DNA of 64,000 bases from an uncultured Clostridia bacterium (lineage in GTDB: Bacteria; Bacillota; Clostridia; Christensenellales; CAG-138): NCBI GenBank assembly GCA_947168855.1, contig CAMVNO010000001.1, positions 406,828-470,827 on the forward strand, in the 5' to 3' direction. The translations under genes were made by a program, and so were the position numbers. The notes under the pieces are model-generated. The model saw only the letters and a list, made by a program, of their open reading frames with translations, made no database searches and was not told the DNA's origin. Shown in pieces: positions 16,428-24,960 of the stretch. Position 1 is the stretch's first letter, and the number at the start of each line of letters is the position of its first letter.

Positions 16428-17594
16428 CTACCGGAAAAAGTCGATCAACCGCCGTTCGCGGAAATCGCGCAGGACGGAATCAAGATGGTCCATGCCGAGC
16501 GGCGTGAGGCGCAGATACGCGGGATCGGAATGATCCCAGAAGCCGAAGCGGTCGTTTTTGTCGTAGGCTTCCCGATAGGTCTCGATCACGTCGCAGCCGA
16601 AGCGGTCAAAAAACGCCTTGCGGTCGATACCGGCGGTCAGGCGCAGACCGAGCATGACGGATTCAAACATCTGCTCGAAGGTGTTCGTGAGGATGCGCTC
16701 CGCACGCGGGAGCTTACCTTTATCAAGCTTTTTAAGATATACCGGAATGCTGTTTTCATTACTGAACCGCACCCAGAAGCCGTCCTCGACCATCGACGAA
16801 TGCGCGGCGACGCCGAGCCCCAGATACGGCTCGTTGTGCCAATAAATAAGGTTGTGGCGGCACTCGAAGCCGGGCTTTGCAAAGTTAGAGACCTCATAGC
16901 GCCGATAGCCGAGCTCAGTAAGAAGCGCCATGCCCGCGTCCTCCATGTCGGCTGTGGCGTCCGGATCGGGCAGCGTTTCGCGTCCGGCGATCACGTCGTC
17001 ATACAGCGGCGTGCCCTCCTCGAGGATCAGCGAATACGCGGAGATATGCGTGGGCTCGAGCGCGGCGACGGCGCGGATCGCATCGAGATAATCCGCCTGC
17101 CCCTGCCCCGGCAGTCCGTGCATCAGGTCGATATTGATGTTCGCAAAGCCCGCGTCACGCGCGGCAAAATAGGTCGCAAGAAATTCCTCATAGGTATGTA
17201 CGCGCCCGATGCGTTTCAAAAGGTCGTTCTGCGTCGCCTGCAAGCCGATCGAAAGGCGGTTGAAGCCCGCGTCGCGTAGCCTTTTCAGCCCCGCAAGCCC
17301 GATCGTTTTCGGATTGCATTCAATGGAGATCTCCGCGTCCGGCTCGACGGGAAACGCGGTTTTGATCGCGTCGAGGATCGCGCAAAGATCCTCCGGAGGG
17401 AGGATCGTCGGCGTGCCCCCGCCGAAGAACACGGTTTTCACACGCGCGTCCGGGTACTTCGCCCGGGACAGCGCGATTTCCTGTTCCAATGCAGAGCGAT
17501 ACCGCCCCGCGGTTTCGTCGATCGGGATCGAGCAGAAATCGCAGTAGCGGCATTTCCGGATACAGTATGGGATATGTACGTAGACGCCGATCAT
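16428..17594 (-). CDS. hemW: HemW-type radical SAM protein (388 aa)
   Basis: The cluster motif CxxxCxxC is present as CIRKCRYC near residue 9, followed by VFFGGGTPT and IECNPKT, typical of the HemN/HemW family. The short N-terminus and position after lepA favour HemW, a heme-trafficking protein, rather than true coproporphyrinogen oxidase. The start at 17594 overlaps the lepA stop by 4 nt (ATGA), which overrides a longer open frame. The gene pair lepA-hemW is also found in Bacillus. Confidence 0.92.
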   Translation of the reverse strand: MIGVYVHIPYCIRKCRYCDFCSIPIDETAGRYRSALEQEIALSRAKYPDARVKTVFFGGGTPTILPPEDLCAILDAIKTAFPVEPDAEISIECNPKTIGLAGLKRLRDAGFNRLSIGLQATQNDLLKRIGRVHTYEEFLATYFAARDAGFANINIDLMHGLPGQGQADYLDAIRAVAALEPTHISAYSLILEEGTPLYDDVIAGRETLPDPDATADMEDAGMALLTELGYRRYEVSNFAKPGFECRHNLIYWHNEPYLGLGVAAHSSMVEDGFWVRFSNENSIPVYLKKLDKGKLPRAERILTNTFEQMFESVMLGLRLTAGIDRKAFFDRFGCDVIETYREAYDKNDRFGFWDHSDPAYLRLTPLGMDHLDSVLRDFRERRLIDFFR

Positions 17595-19396
17595 CCGTTG
17601 ATGCGCAGCACGCTCATGAAGGCGTCGCTCGGCACGGCGACGGAGCCGACCTGCCGCATGCGCTTTTTGCCTTCCTTCTGCTTTTCGAGGAGCTTCTTTT
17701 TGCGCGTGATGTCGCCGCCGTAGCACTTCGCCAGAACGTCCTTGCGGACCGCCTTGACCGTCTCGCGGGCGATGATCTTGCTGCCGATCGCCGCCTGGAT
17801 CGGGATCTCGAACTGCTGACGCGGAATAACGTCCTTGAGCTTTTCGGCAACGGCGCGGCCCTTCGCATATGCGCGGTCCTTATGCACGATCGTGGTCAGC
17901 GCGTCGCACATTTCGCCGTTCAGCAAAAAGTCGAGCCGGACGAGGTCGCTCTTTGCGTAGCCGGACAGCTCGTAATCGAACGACGCGTAGCCGCGGCTTC
18001 TGGATTTCAGGCTGTCGAAGAAGTCATAGATGATCTCGTTGAGCGGCAGAACATAGTGCAGATTCACGCGGTCCGCTTCGATGTACTGCATGTCGACAAA
18101 CGTGCCGCGGTTGTTCTGGCAGAGCTCCATGATCGTGCCGACGTACTCGGACGGGGTCATGATCGTGGCTTTGACGATCGGCTCCTCCATGTAGTCGATC
18201 TCCGCCGGGTTCGGCAGGTTCGACGGGTTGTCGATGACGATCTTCTGTCCGTCGAGCGTATAAACGTGGTACACGACCGACGGCGCGGTGGTGACGAGGT
18301 CGAGGTCGAACTCGCGCTCGAGCCGCTCGGTGATGATCTCCATGTGCAGTAGCCCCAGGAAGCCGCAGCGGAAGCCGTAGCCCAGCGCGGCGGACGTCTC
18401 ATGCTCGTAGCTTAAAGACGCGTCGTTCAGCTTCAGCTTGTCGAGCGCTTCCTTAAGATCGTCATAATGCGCGCCGTCCGCGGGATAGACGCCGCAGAAG
18501 ACCATCGAGTTTGCCTGCTTGTAGCCGGGCAGCGCTTCCTTTGCGGGGCGTGCCGCTTCGGTGATCGTGTCGCCGACCTTCGTTTCCGCCACGCTCTTGA
18601 TCGACGCGGCGATGTAGCCGACCTCGCCTGCGGTCAGGCTGTCCACCGGCTTCCACGTCGGCGCGAACACGCCGACCTCGGTGACGTCGAACTCGCTGCC
18701 GCTCGCCATCATGCGGATGCGCGTTCCCGCCTTCACGGTGCCGTCGAACACGCGCACATAGGACAAAGCGCCCTTGTAGTTATCATAGAGGCAGTCGAAG
18801 ATCAGGCATTTGAGCGCCGCGTCCGGATCGCCGGTCGGCGCGGGGACGGTGTCGACGATCCTTGCAAGGACCTCGCCCACGTTCTCCCCCGTCTTTGCCG
18901 AAATGCACGGCGCATCCTCGGCGGGGATGCCGATGACGTCCTCGATCTCCTTCTTCACGCGCTCGGGCTCGGCGCTCGGCAGATCGACCTTGTTCACGAC
19001 CGGGAGCACCTCAAGTCCGTTGTCGACCGCGAGGTAGACATTGGCAAGCGTCTGCGCCTCAATGCCCTGCGTCGCGTCCACGACGAGCACCGCGCCTTCG
19101 CATGCGGCAAGCGCGCGCGAGACCTCATAGTTGAAGTCGACGTGACCCGGCGTGTCGATCAGGTTGAACATGTAGGTCTTGCCGTCGGTATGGTGATAGA
19201 ACATGCGCACGGCGGACGCCTTGATCGTGATGCCGCGCTCGCGCTCGATGTCCATGGAGTCCAGAAGCTGCTCCTCCATGTCGCGCTTGGCGACGGTGTC
19301 GGTCAGCTCCATCATGCGGTCCGCGAGCGTCGATTTGCCGTGGTCGATGTGCGCAATGATCGAAAAGTTTCTGATGAGGTTGGGATCGAAATTCAT
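17591..19396 (-). CDS. lepA: Elongation factor 4 (LepA), translational GTPase (601 aa)
   Basis: The G domain shows [14 protein letters not shown], the switch II region [10 protein letters not shown] and [11 protein letters not shown]-like domains and the LepA-specific C-terminus follow. It acts on stalled or back-translocating ribosomes. TTGGAGG precedes ATG 19396, and the in-frame TTG 12 nt earlier is part of that ribosome site. A TGTCATTCTGAG repeat (19425-19483) sits in the mRNA leader. Confidence 0.97.
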   Translation of the reverse strand: MNFDPNLIRNFSIIAHIDHGKSTLADRMMELTDTVAKRDMEEQLLDSMDIERERGITIKASAVRMFYHHTDGKTYMFNLIDTPGHVDFNYEVSRALAACEGAVLVVDATQGIEAQTLANVYLAVDNGLEVLPVVNKVDLPSAEPERVKKEIEDVIGIPAEDAPCISAKTGENVGEVLARIVDTVPAPTGDPDAALKCLIFDCLYDNYKGALSYVRVFDGTVKAGTRIRMMASGSEFDVTEVGVFAPTWKPVDSLTAGEVGYIAASIKSVAETKVGDTITEAARPAKEALPGYKQANSMVFCGVYPADGAHYDDLKEALDKLKLNDASLSYEHETSAALGYGFRCGFLGLLHMEIITERLEREFDLDLVTTAPSVVYHVYTLDGQKIVIDNPSNLPNPAEIDYMEEPIVKATIMTPSEYVGTIMELCQNNRGTFVDMQYIEADRVNLHYVLPLNEIIYDFFDSLKSRSRGYASFDYELSGYAKSDLVRLDFLLNGEMCDALTTIVHKDRAYAKGRAVAEKLKDVIPRQQFEIPIQAAIGSKIIARETVKAVRKDVLAKCYGGDITRKKKLLEKQKEGKKRMRQVGSVAVPSDAFMSVLRING

Positions 19397-19424
19397 GGTT
19401 TCCTCCAAACAGCCGGTCTCCCTC

Positions 19425-19483
19425 TGTCATTCTGAGGCAAAGCCGAAGAATCTTCGGATCCTTCGCTTTCGCTCAGGATGACA
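19425..19483. repeat. TGTCATTCTGAG repeat, copy 1
   Basis: Begins TGTCATTCTGAGG and ends CTCAGGATGACA, with a GAAGAATCTTC core, so the whole 59-bp unit is an imperfect palindrome. It lies between the lepA promoter and ribosome site. Related copies are at 20596-20670 and 63813-63883. Confidence 0.9.
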
Positions 19484-19525
19484 AATCCTGTTATGTAAAC
19501 AGCGCCGTCTCCATAAGTACTCATT

Positions 19526-19569
19526 ATTGTACATTACCGTTGCCAAAATTGCAAGGAGTGTGATACAAT
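19526..19569. promoter_or_regulatory. Overlapping divergent promoters of lepA (-) and the LUD gene (+)
   Basis: For lepA on the - strand: TTGCAA (19549-19554), 17 bp, TACAAT (19526-19531). For the LUD gene on the + strand: TTGCCA (19540-19545), 18 bp, TACAAT (19564-19569). The two -35 elements interleave, so the promoters probably exclude each other. Confidence 0.6.
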
Positions 19570-19598
19570 CGAAGCAAGCAAGATTCGGAGGTGGACAC

Positions 19599-20210
19599 AT
19601 GCAATACGATCTTAACGCCGTCGCAAAGCGGCTCAATGAACGCGGTTTTCTGGCGGACGTCTGCAAAACGCCCGAAGAAGCAAAGGAATTGATCCTCGGC
19701 TACATCGGCGAACGCTCCGTGGGCATCGCGGGTTCGGCGACCGTACGCGATCTCGGACTCTATGAAGCGCTCACGGAACGCGGCAACACGGTGTACTGGC
19801 ACTGGAAGGTTGAAAAGCCGCTGGTCGAACAGACGCGCATCAATGCGATCGCCGCGGACGTGTATCTGTGCTCCAGTAACGCGATCACCGAGGACGGACG
19901 GCTGATCAACATCGACGGCACGGGCAACCGCCTTGCGGGCATCATCTACGGACCGAAGACGGTCATCCTCGCGGTCGGCAGAAACAAGCTAGTGAAGGAC
20001 TACGATGAAGCGATCGCGCGCATCAAACGCGACGCCTGCGGACCGAACGCGCGGCGGCAGGGTTTCAAAACGCCCTGCTCGATCGACAACGTCTGCCGTG
20101 ACTGCCGCCCGCCGGTACGCATGTGCAACGTGACCGCGATCACCGAATACCCCTCGCGCCGCCATCAGGCGTTCCGCATCATTCTGATCGACGAGGACAT
20201 GGGTTTATGA
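19599..20210 (+). CDS. LUD-domain protein (lactate-utilisation/YkgG-like, DUF162) (203 aa)
   Basis: CGGAGG precedes ATG 19599. The fold signatures are SVGIAGSATVRDLGLYEAL, a central DVYLCSSNAITEDGRL and GNRLAGIIYGPKTVILAVGRNK. A C-terminal cysteine cluster (CSIDNVCRDC, then MCNV) suggests a metal or Fe-S site. LUD proteins take part in lactate oxidation when joined to LutAB, but no lutAB partner is nearby, so the substrate is open. The stop overlaps the next start by 4 nt. Confidence 0.85.
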   Translation: MQYDLNAVAKRLNERGFLADVCKTPEEAKELILGYIGERSVGIAGSATVRDLGLYEALTERGNTVYWHWKVEKPLVEQTRINAIAADVYLCSSNAITEDGRLINIDGTGNRLAGIIYGPKTVILAVGRNKLVKDYDEAIARIKRDACGPNARRQGFKTPCSIDNVCRDCRPPVRMCNVTAITEYPSRRHQAFRIILIDEDMGL

Positions 20211-20542
20211 CGATCAACGAGTATCAGAAGCTTGCCATGACGACCCTGAACCCCGCGCTGTCCGAAAAAGAGGTTCTGCTGAACGGCGTGATGGGGCTTT
20301 GCGGCGAATCGGGCGAGGCGATCGACCTTGTCAAGAAATGGATGATGCAGGGGCACGAGCTTGACAAGGCGCATCTTGCCAAGGAGCTCGGCGACGTCGC
20401 GTGGTATCTCGCGGAGACCGCGACCGCGATCGGCTACGATCTGGAAACGATCCTTCAAAACAACATCGACAAGCTCAAAGCCCGCTATCCAGAGGGCTTC
20501 ACCGCAGACCGCTCGATGCACCGCAAAAGCGGAGACGAGTGA
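20207..20542 (+). CDS. MazG-like nucleotide pyrophosphohydrolase (111 aa)
   Basis: The alpha-helical NTP-PPase signature is visible: LCGESGEAIDLVKKW, then LAKELGDVAWYLAETATAIG. The acidic residues of both motifs bind Mg2+. Such small MazG-like enzymes hydrolyse (d)NTPs to monophosphates for pool cleaning. The start at 20207 overlaps the LUD stop (ATGA), so the two are translationally coupled. A terminator follows at 20694. Confidence 0.88.
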   Translation: MTINEYQKLAMTTLNPALSEKEVLLNGVMGLCGESGEAIDLVKKWMMQGHELDKAHLAKELGDVAWYLAETATAIGYDLETILQNNIDKLKARYPEGFTADRSMHRKSGDE

Positions 20543-20561
20543 AACCGCCGAACCCCGAATG

Positions 20562-20670
20562 TGTCATTCCGAGCCGCAAGACGATGCCAAGCAAGTGTCA
20601 TTCTGAGGAGCGAAACGACGAAGTATCTTTATCATGCTTCACAAGATCCTTCGCTTCGCTCAGGATGACA
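20562..20670. repeat. TGTCATTCTGAG repeat, copy 2 with an extra half-end
   Basis: A half-end TGTCATTCCGAG (20562-20573) precedes a full unit from TGTCATTCTGAGG (20596) to CTCAGGATGACA (ending 20670). The core includes AAGATCCTTCGCTTCGCT. It lies 3' of the MazG-like gene, before its terminator. Confidence 0.88.
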
Positions 20671-20693
20671 CCCAAGATCTGTACATACAAAAC

Positions 20694-20727
20694 GCGCCGG
20701 AGGATTGCCCTCCGGCGCTGTTTTTTT
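20694..20727. terminator. Bidirectional terminator between the MazG-like and anti-sigma-like genes
   Basis: Stem GCGCCGGAGG / CCTCCGGCGC with loop ATTGC. TGTTTTTTT follows on the + strand, and the - strand side reads GTTTTG. Confidence 0.9.
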
Positions 20728-20732
20728 GGCGT

Positions 20733-22151
20733 TTACGGCAGCTTGAGATCAAACGATGCGATCGGCTGCAGCGTCGTGGTCAGGTTGTAGCCGTCCAATC
20801 CCGCGCCTTCCGGCATGACCCAGTCTTCGCCGACCGGTTCGTCGTTGAACGCGGTGACACAGCGGAAGCCGAGGCGGAGTTCATAGCCCGCCGCCTTGAC
20901 CTGCTCGTAATCCGACGGGAAGAACGGCAGGATGCAGGTGTACTCATCGGGTCCCATCGAATTGGGTTTGCCCGGGATGATGATCTCGTTCCCGTCCGTA
21001 CTGCCATTCGGCGCGCAGGTCACCAGGAAGCCGGGAAGGCTTCCCGAATCACTGCATTGGACGAGGAATGCGTTTGCATAGGTAGCCACATACGCTCCGG
21101 GCATCGAAGCTTCGTAACGCGGCTTGAACCATTCTTCCGGTGCGGACTTGATCCGATAGGTCACGTAGACGCCGGTCTTGCGGAAACTCAACGTTTCTTC
21201 GAGCACCACGCCGTCCAGCGAAACGCGCTCGTTGTGTTCGCATCCGTTGCGGTCGATCAGCGTCAGCACGGTCGAGCCGGACAATGCGCGTTCGGTCACG
21301 ATCGGCGCTGCGACGTCCGCGCCCGCCGAGGCGTCGAACTCAAAGGTATAGATGATGTTCGCAAGCAAGCCGATATGCGCCATATCGTCGACTCTGGCGT
21401 CGTAGATGCCGATCGTCATCGTGATCCGGACCTTCCCTTCGGTCTGGAACGGTTCGTCCAGATCGCATTCGGTTCCGAGCGTTGCGCCGTCTTCGGAAAC
21501 GGAATCCGGGTTGATCCCCGTCCCGGGATTCAACTCGCCGGTCCTGCCGGTGTCGAGAACGGTATAGTACGCCTCGTCGCACAGCGCGTCCGTCCATTGC
21601 CCGTCCCCGGAACGGGCATAGGAAAAGCGCATGCCGTGATCGGTGTTGAGGCGCACGTTGAACACCAGCGTGCTCTCGTCGACCAACACCTCTTCGATTT
21701 CCGGCCGGATCTCACGGATCCAGCCCCAATCCTCCTCGGAATAGACCGGCTGCCCCATCTTCTGCCGCCACGCGTTGAGCTCCGCGGCGTCTTCCATCTC
21801 CGGCAGCATCACGAAGTGGGTTTCGCCGGTTTCCGGCTTGGCGGACGCGATCGCTTCCTCGATGTCGGGAACGGCATTCTGATTCTGCTCGCGTGCATCC
21901 TTGTCGTGCATCAGATATGAGCTCGGTGAATAGTAGTTCTTTGCGATGATCGTCGCCGCAGCCGCCGTGCCGATTGCAAGCACCAGCACCGCCGCCGCGA
22001 TCAGGATCGCAAGCGTGCGCCGTTTGATCGGCAGCCGCAGCGCTGCGCGCGGCGCTTCCTCTCTCGTTTCGTTCTGCAGCGTGCGGACCATTCGCTGTTT
22101 GAATGTGTCGGACGCCGTGATATGGTCATAGCCCTTATAGAACTTGTTCAT
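20733..22151 (-). CDS. Membrane-anchored anti-sigma-like protein with large extracytoplasmic domain (472 aa)
   Basis: A basic, cytoplasmic N-terminus of about 44 residues (FYKGYDHITASDTFKQRMV) is followed by one transmembrane segment (about 45-69). About 400 residues of probable extracytoplasmic, beta-rich sequence follow. Its start overlaps the upstream ECF sigma gene by 17 nt. In Bacillota that arrangement usually marks an anti-sigma factor that senses envelope stress. No RsiV or RsgI motif could be assigned, so anti-sigma function is inferred from context and topology. Confidence 0.65.
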   Translation of the reverse strand: MNKFYKGYDHITASDTFKQRMVRTLQNETREEAPRAALRLPIKRRTLAILIAAAVLVLAIGTAAAATIIAKNYYSPSSYLMHDKDAREQNQNAVPDIEEAIASAKPETGETHFVMLPEMEDAAELNAWRQKMGQPVYSEEDWGWIREIRPEIEEVLVDESTLVFNVRLNTDHGMRFSYARSGDGQWTDALCDEAYYTVLDTGRTGELNPGTGINPDSVSEDGATLGTECDLDEPFQTEGKVRITMTIGIYDARVDDMAHIGLLANIIYTFEFDASAGADVAAPIVTERALSGSTVLTLIDRNGCEHNERVSLDGVVLEETLSFRKTGVYVTYRIKSAPEEWFKPRYEASMPGAYVATYANAFLVQCSDSGSLPGFLVTCAPNGSTDGNEIIIPGKPNSMGPDEYTCILPFFPSDYEQVKAAGYELRLGFRCVTAFNDEPVGEDWVMPEGAGLDGYNLTTTLQPIASFDLKLP

Positions 22152-22641
22152 ATGCTTCTCCTTCCATGATTGCCTTGAGTTTCTGTCTTGCGCGGGAAAG
22201 TCTCGACCGCGTCGTGCCCTCGCGTTCGCCGAGGAGCTTTGCGATCTCGCGGATCGTGTATTCCTCGTAATAATAGAGATACACGACGTCGCGGTCCTTT
22301 TCTGGCAGCTGCCGGACGGTATCGAGCAGCTCAAAGCTCTCCTCCGAATACGCTGCGGTGATCTCCTCATTCAGCGGAACGCTTGTGCGGTTTTTCGCCT
22401 TTCGCGCCTCGTCGATGCAGATGCGGATTGCGGTTCTGATCAGCCACGCCTTCTCGTGCTCGCGGCTGTCGAATCTCGGCTGCCGCCGAACGAGCCTCTC
22501 AAACGTGCTCTGCACAACGTCCTCCGCCTGCGCAATGCTGTTTACCCGGTTCAGGGCGATGCGCATCAGCATGTCGGAGTACGTTTCGACGATCCGCACG
22601 ATCTCGCGATCCCTCGCTGCCTGCTTGTTTCTTTGCTCCAT
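22135..22641 (-). CDS. ECF-type RNA polymerase sigma factor (168 aa)
   Basis: Region 2 (DMLMRIALNRVNSIAQAEDVVQSTF) and region 4 (LPEKDRDVVYLYYYEEYTIR, TRSRLSRARQKLKAIM) are both complete, at the usual length for group-4 sigma factors. AAAGGAGAG sets ATG 22641 and rejects a longer frame. It is coupled to the anti-sigma-like gene. Upstream, the 10-mer GTTGAAACAC (- strand of 22716-22725) is shared exactly with the second ECF operon at 49 kb and may be the -35 of an autoregulated promoter. Confidence 0.93.
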   Translation of the reverse strand: MEQRNKQAARDREIVRIVETYSDMLMRIALNRVNSIAQAEDVVQSTFERLVRRQPRFDSREHEKAWLIRTAIRICIDEARKAKNRTSVPLNEEITAAYSEESFELLDTVRQLPEKDRDVVYLYYYEEYTIREIAKLLGEREGTTRSRLSRARQKLKAIMEGEAYEQVL

Positions 22642-22715
22642 AATCTCTCCTTTCGCCGCTTCATTCCGGGTAAGGGCGCCCTCCCGGCGGGTGCTTGAAC
22701 CCCTGCGGTCGTTCC

Positions 22716-22725
22716 GTGTTTCAAC
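22716..22725 (-). promoter_or_regulatory. Possible ECF -35 element (GTTGAAACAC) upstream of the first sigma gene
   Basis: GAAAC resembles ECF -35 sites. At 17 bp downstream the -10 would be GTTC, a poor match to CGTC. The interest lies in its identity to the element at 49163-49172. Confidence 0.35.
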
Positions 22726-22774
22726 ACTCACCCATAACACGGATAAACGGCGAAAAACGCTGCAATCATGAAAA

Positions 22775-22807
22775 GAAAAATCCGAGAGGGAAAGCTCCCC
22801 CTCGGAT
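22775..22807 (-). terminator. Terminator of the rsmD-coaD-coiled-coil operon
   Basis: On the - strand, ATCCGAGggGGA / TCCctCTCGGAT with one mismatch, then TTTTTCTTTT. Confidence 0.7.
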
Positions 22808-22824
22808 CCTATCGGATAAATGGC

Positions 22825-23721
22825 TTATTCTTCGTCTTCGTCGTCGTCATCGGAGAAGGAGAAGATGCTGCGGCGCTTTTTCTTGGGCGCGGGCTTCTCT
22901 TCCTCTTCTTCGTCGTAATCCTCCTCGTCCTCATCGACTTCCTCGATGCCGAGCATGCGCGCGAAGAACCCCTTCTTGCGCGGCTTCTTCTGCTCCTCTT
23001 CCTCGTAATCCTCCTCGTCGTCCTCGGGCTCGGGACGCGGCGCGGGCTTTACGGGCTTCTGCGGCGCGCGCTGCGGCTCTGCCTGCGGCTTGCGGACAGG
23101 CTGCTCGCGGCGCGGCTCGGCGACCGGCGCGGAGATCGGCGCGGGCTCGGGTTCGGGAACGCGAAGTTCCGGCGCGACGGGTCTCGGATGGATGTCGAGC
23201 TCTTCGCGGTTGCCGTTGATCATCTTCATATAGTCGTTCAGATAACGCTGCACGTCGGCAAGGATGTCGTCCGCATAGGCGCGCGCGCCGTTGCAGATCG
23301 AATCGGCGTTCTCCTCCGCCGCCTCTCTGAGATCGTCCGCGCGCTTCACCGCCGCCTGATAGATCGAGCTTTCGGTGATCAATGACTCGTATTCGGCGAC
23401 CGCCTGATTGTAGACGTCCGCAGCAGCCTGCTGCGCCTCGTTGCGCATATCGTCCGCATCCTTCTGCGCTTCCGCAACGATCTGGTCTGCCTGCTCGTTC
23501 GCGTCGCGAAGCGTGTTCTCCTTCTCCGCGATGATGCCGCTCGCTCTTCTGATATCCTCCGGAATCGTCGCCTTGAGATCATCCAAAAGAGCCAGGAGCT
23601 CGTCCTCGTCCACAATGCGGCGATTGCCCGCGTTGTTGAATCTCGGTTTCGGGCTGTCCGCCACGAGTTGTTCGATCTTCGAAAGGATGCTGAAGATTTT
23701 CATTGTCTGTACGCCGTTCAT
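22825..23721 (-). CDS. Coiled-coil protein with disordered acidic tail, coaD-linked (298 aa)
   Basis: Residues of about 1-190 are helical and rich in Ala/Glu/Asp (ASGIIAEKENTLRDANEQAD, then IVAEAQKDADDMRNEAQQAA), resembling ATP-synthase b-subunit or DivIVA-type coiled coils. Residues 195-240 are Pro-rich, and the tail alternates acidic runs with KKPRKKGFFARML and KKKRRSIFSFS. The start at 23721 overlaps the coaD stop (ATGA). Proteins of this type often sit next to coaD in Clostridia under the name ATPase, without a tested role. A part in membrane or division organisation is only a guess. Confidence 0.7.
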   Translation of the reverse strand: MNGVQTMKIFSILSKIEQLVADSPKPRFNNAGNRRIVDEDELLALLDDLKATIPEDIRRASGIIAEKENTLRDANEQADQIVAEAQKDADDMRNEAQQAAADVYNQAVAEYESLITESSIYQAAVKRADDLREAAEENADSICNGARAYADDILADVQRYLNDYMKMINGNREELDIHPRPVAPELRVPEPEPAPISAPVAEPRREQPVRKPQAEPQRAPQKPVKPAPRPEPEDDEEDYEEEEQKKPRKKGFFARMLGIEEVDEDEEDYDEEEEEKPAPKKKRRSIFSFSDDDDEDEE

Positions 23722-24209
23722 TTCTGCCTTGCCAACCTTTCCCGTAAATAATGATAATTGCACTGCGGAACCAACCCTTCGATGGAACCGCCCATTTCTC
23801 CGATTTCACGCACATTCGAGCTTGACAGGAACGAATGCGCGGGATTTGCCATAAAGTACACCGTGCGGATCTCCGGATCCAGATGCCGGTTCACCGCGTC
23901 GATCTGGAATTCGTACTCGAAATCCGTGATCGCGCGAAGACCGCGGATGATGTACTGCGCGCCGATCTGCTTTGCATAGTCGACCAGCAGCCCCGAGAAC
24001 GAACCGGACCGGACATTCCGGAAGCCTTCCGATTTGATCATGCGGCCGATCATCTCAACGCGCTCGTCGATCGAAAACACCGGCGACTTTGCGCTGTTGT
24101 TCAGCACCGCCACATATACTTCGTCGAACAGCCCCGCGGCATTTTTGAGCACGTCGAGATGTCCGATCGTAAACGGATCGAAGCTCCCCGGATATACAGC
24201 GATCTTCAT
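23718..24209 (-). CDS. coaD: Phosphopantetheine adenylyltransferase (163 aa)
   Basis: The enzyme makes dephospho-CoA from 4'-phosphopantetheine and ATP, the fourth step of CoA synthesis. The nucleotidyltransferase motif GSFDPFTIGHLDVL and the later ISSSNVRE-type motif (FLSSSNVREIGEMGG) are both present, and the length is typical. The start at 24209 overlaps the rsmD stop by 4 nt (ATGA), as in many Bacillota. Confidence 0.98.
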   Translation of the reverse strand: MKIAVYPGSFDPFTIGHLDVLKNAAGLFDEVYVAVLNNSAKSPVFSIDERVEMIGRMIKSEGFRNVRSGSFSGLLVDYAKQIGAQYIIRGLRAITDFEYEFQIDAVNRHLDPEIRTVYFMANPAHSFLSSSNVREIGEMGGSIEGLVPQCNYHYLRERLARQK

Positions 24210-24766
24210 ATTCCGTCCTCCTCGATCAATGAATACCCGCACTTGCCGAACCGCTTGGTCCGCACAATGCGATAGATCCCCGGTTCGTCCTTCGGCGCGA
24301 GCGCCGCCGCATGCTCCAGCACGACGACCCCGCCCGGAAGGATCAGATGCGACACGAACAGCCGTTTCACCGCGTCTTCGGAAAGTCCCTCCCGATACGG
24401 CGGATCCAGAAACGCCATGTCGAACGCTTCGCCCGCCGAAGAAAGCCGGTCGATCGCCGCCGTGTAATCAAGGTTCATCGTCCCTGCGATCTCCGAAAAC
24501 CCGAGCGCCGCGATGTTCCGCCGGATGATCTCGACGCAGGCGGGATTGCGGTCGTTCCACACCACACGCTTTGCGCCGCGCGACGCGGCTTCCAATCCGA
24601 GGCTGCCGCTTCCCGCGAACAGATCCAGCACCTTTGCGTACGGGATCCGAAACTGCAGGGAGCCGAACATTGCCTCCTTCACGCGGTCCAGCGTCGGTCG
24701 GGTTTCTAAGCCTTCGAGCGTTTCGATCTTTCGTCCGCGGGCGCTGCCCGCAATGATTCTGACCAT
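24206..24766 (-). CDS. rsmD: 16S rRNA (guanine966-N2)-methyltransferase RsmD (186 aa)
   Basis: MVRIIAGSARGRKIETLEG, RPTLDRVKEAMFG, the SAM motif VLDLFAGSGSLGLEAASRGA and catalytic DPPY are all visible. It modifies G966 in the 30S P-site region. ATG 24766 follows AGGGG at about 7 nt. It is the first gene of a coupled three-gene operon with coaD and the coiled-coil protein. Confidence 0.97.
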   Translation of the reverse strand: MVRIIAGSARGRKIETLEGLETRPTLDRVKEAMFGSLQFRIPYAKVLDLFAGSGSLGLEAASRGAKRVVWNDRNPACVEIIRRNIAALGFSEIAGTMNLDYTAAIDRLSSAGEAFDMAFLDPPYREGLSEDAVKRLFVSHLILPGGVVVLEHAAALAPKDEPGIYRIVRTKRFGKCGYSLIEEDGI

Positions 24767-24797
24767 AGAAACCCCTATATCTTGTATTGTGTATCCC

Positions 24798-24826
24798 ATT
24801 TTAGCACCAAGGTATAGAAATTGCAA
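24798..24826 (-). promoter_or_regulatory. Promoter of rsmD-coaD
   Basis: On the - strand TTGCAA (24821-24826), 17 bp, then TAAAAT (24798-24803). Confidence 0.7.
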
Positions 24827-24904
24827 TAGTTTTTGAATATTTTGTTAACATTTTTTCGATATATTATGTCCTGGTAAAATTTCGGTCAAATCCGACCAAA
24901 AGAA

Positions 24905-24933
24905 TTGACTTTTTAACAGCGTTCTTGTAGAAT
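24905..24933 (+). promoter_or_regulatory. Promoter of alr
   Basis: TTGACT (24905-24910), 17 bp, then TAGAAT (24928-24933). Confidence 0.75.
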
Positions 24934-24960
24934 TACCTTCGGAAAAAAGGGGGCGAAACT

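Noticed and set aside
16428..17594. Coproporphyrinogen III dehydrogenase (HemN)
   Set aside because: The protein is short at the N-terminus and follows lepA as HemW does. No other heme genes are near.
19397..19408. TTG start giving LepA four more residues
   Set aside because: The TTG is part of the TTGGAGG ribosome site that serves ATG 19396.
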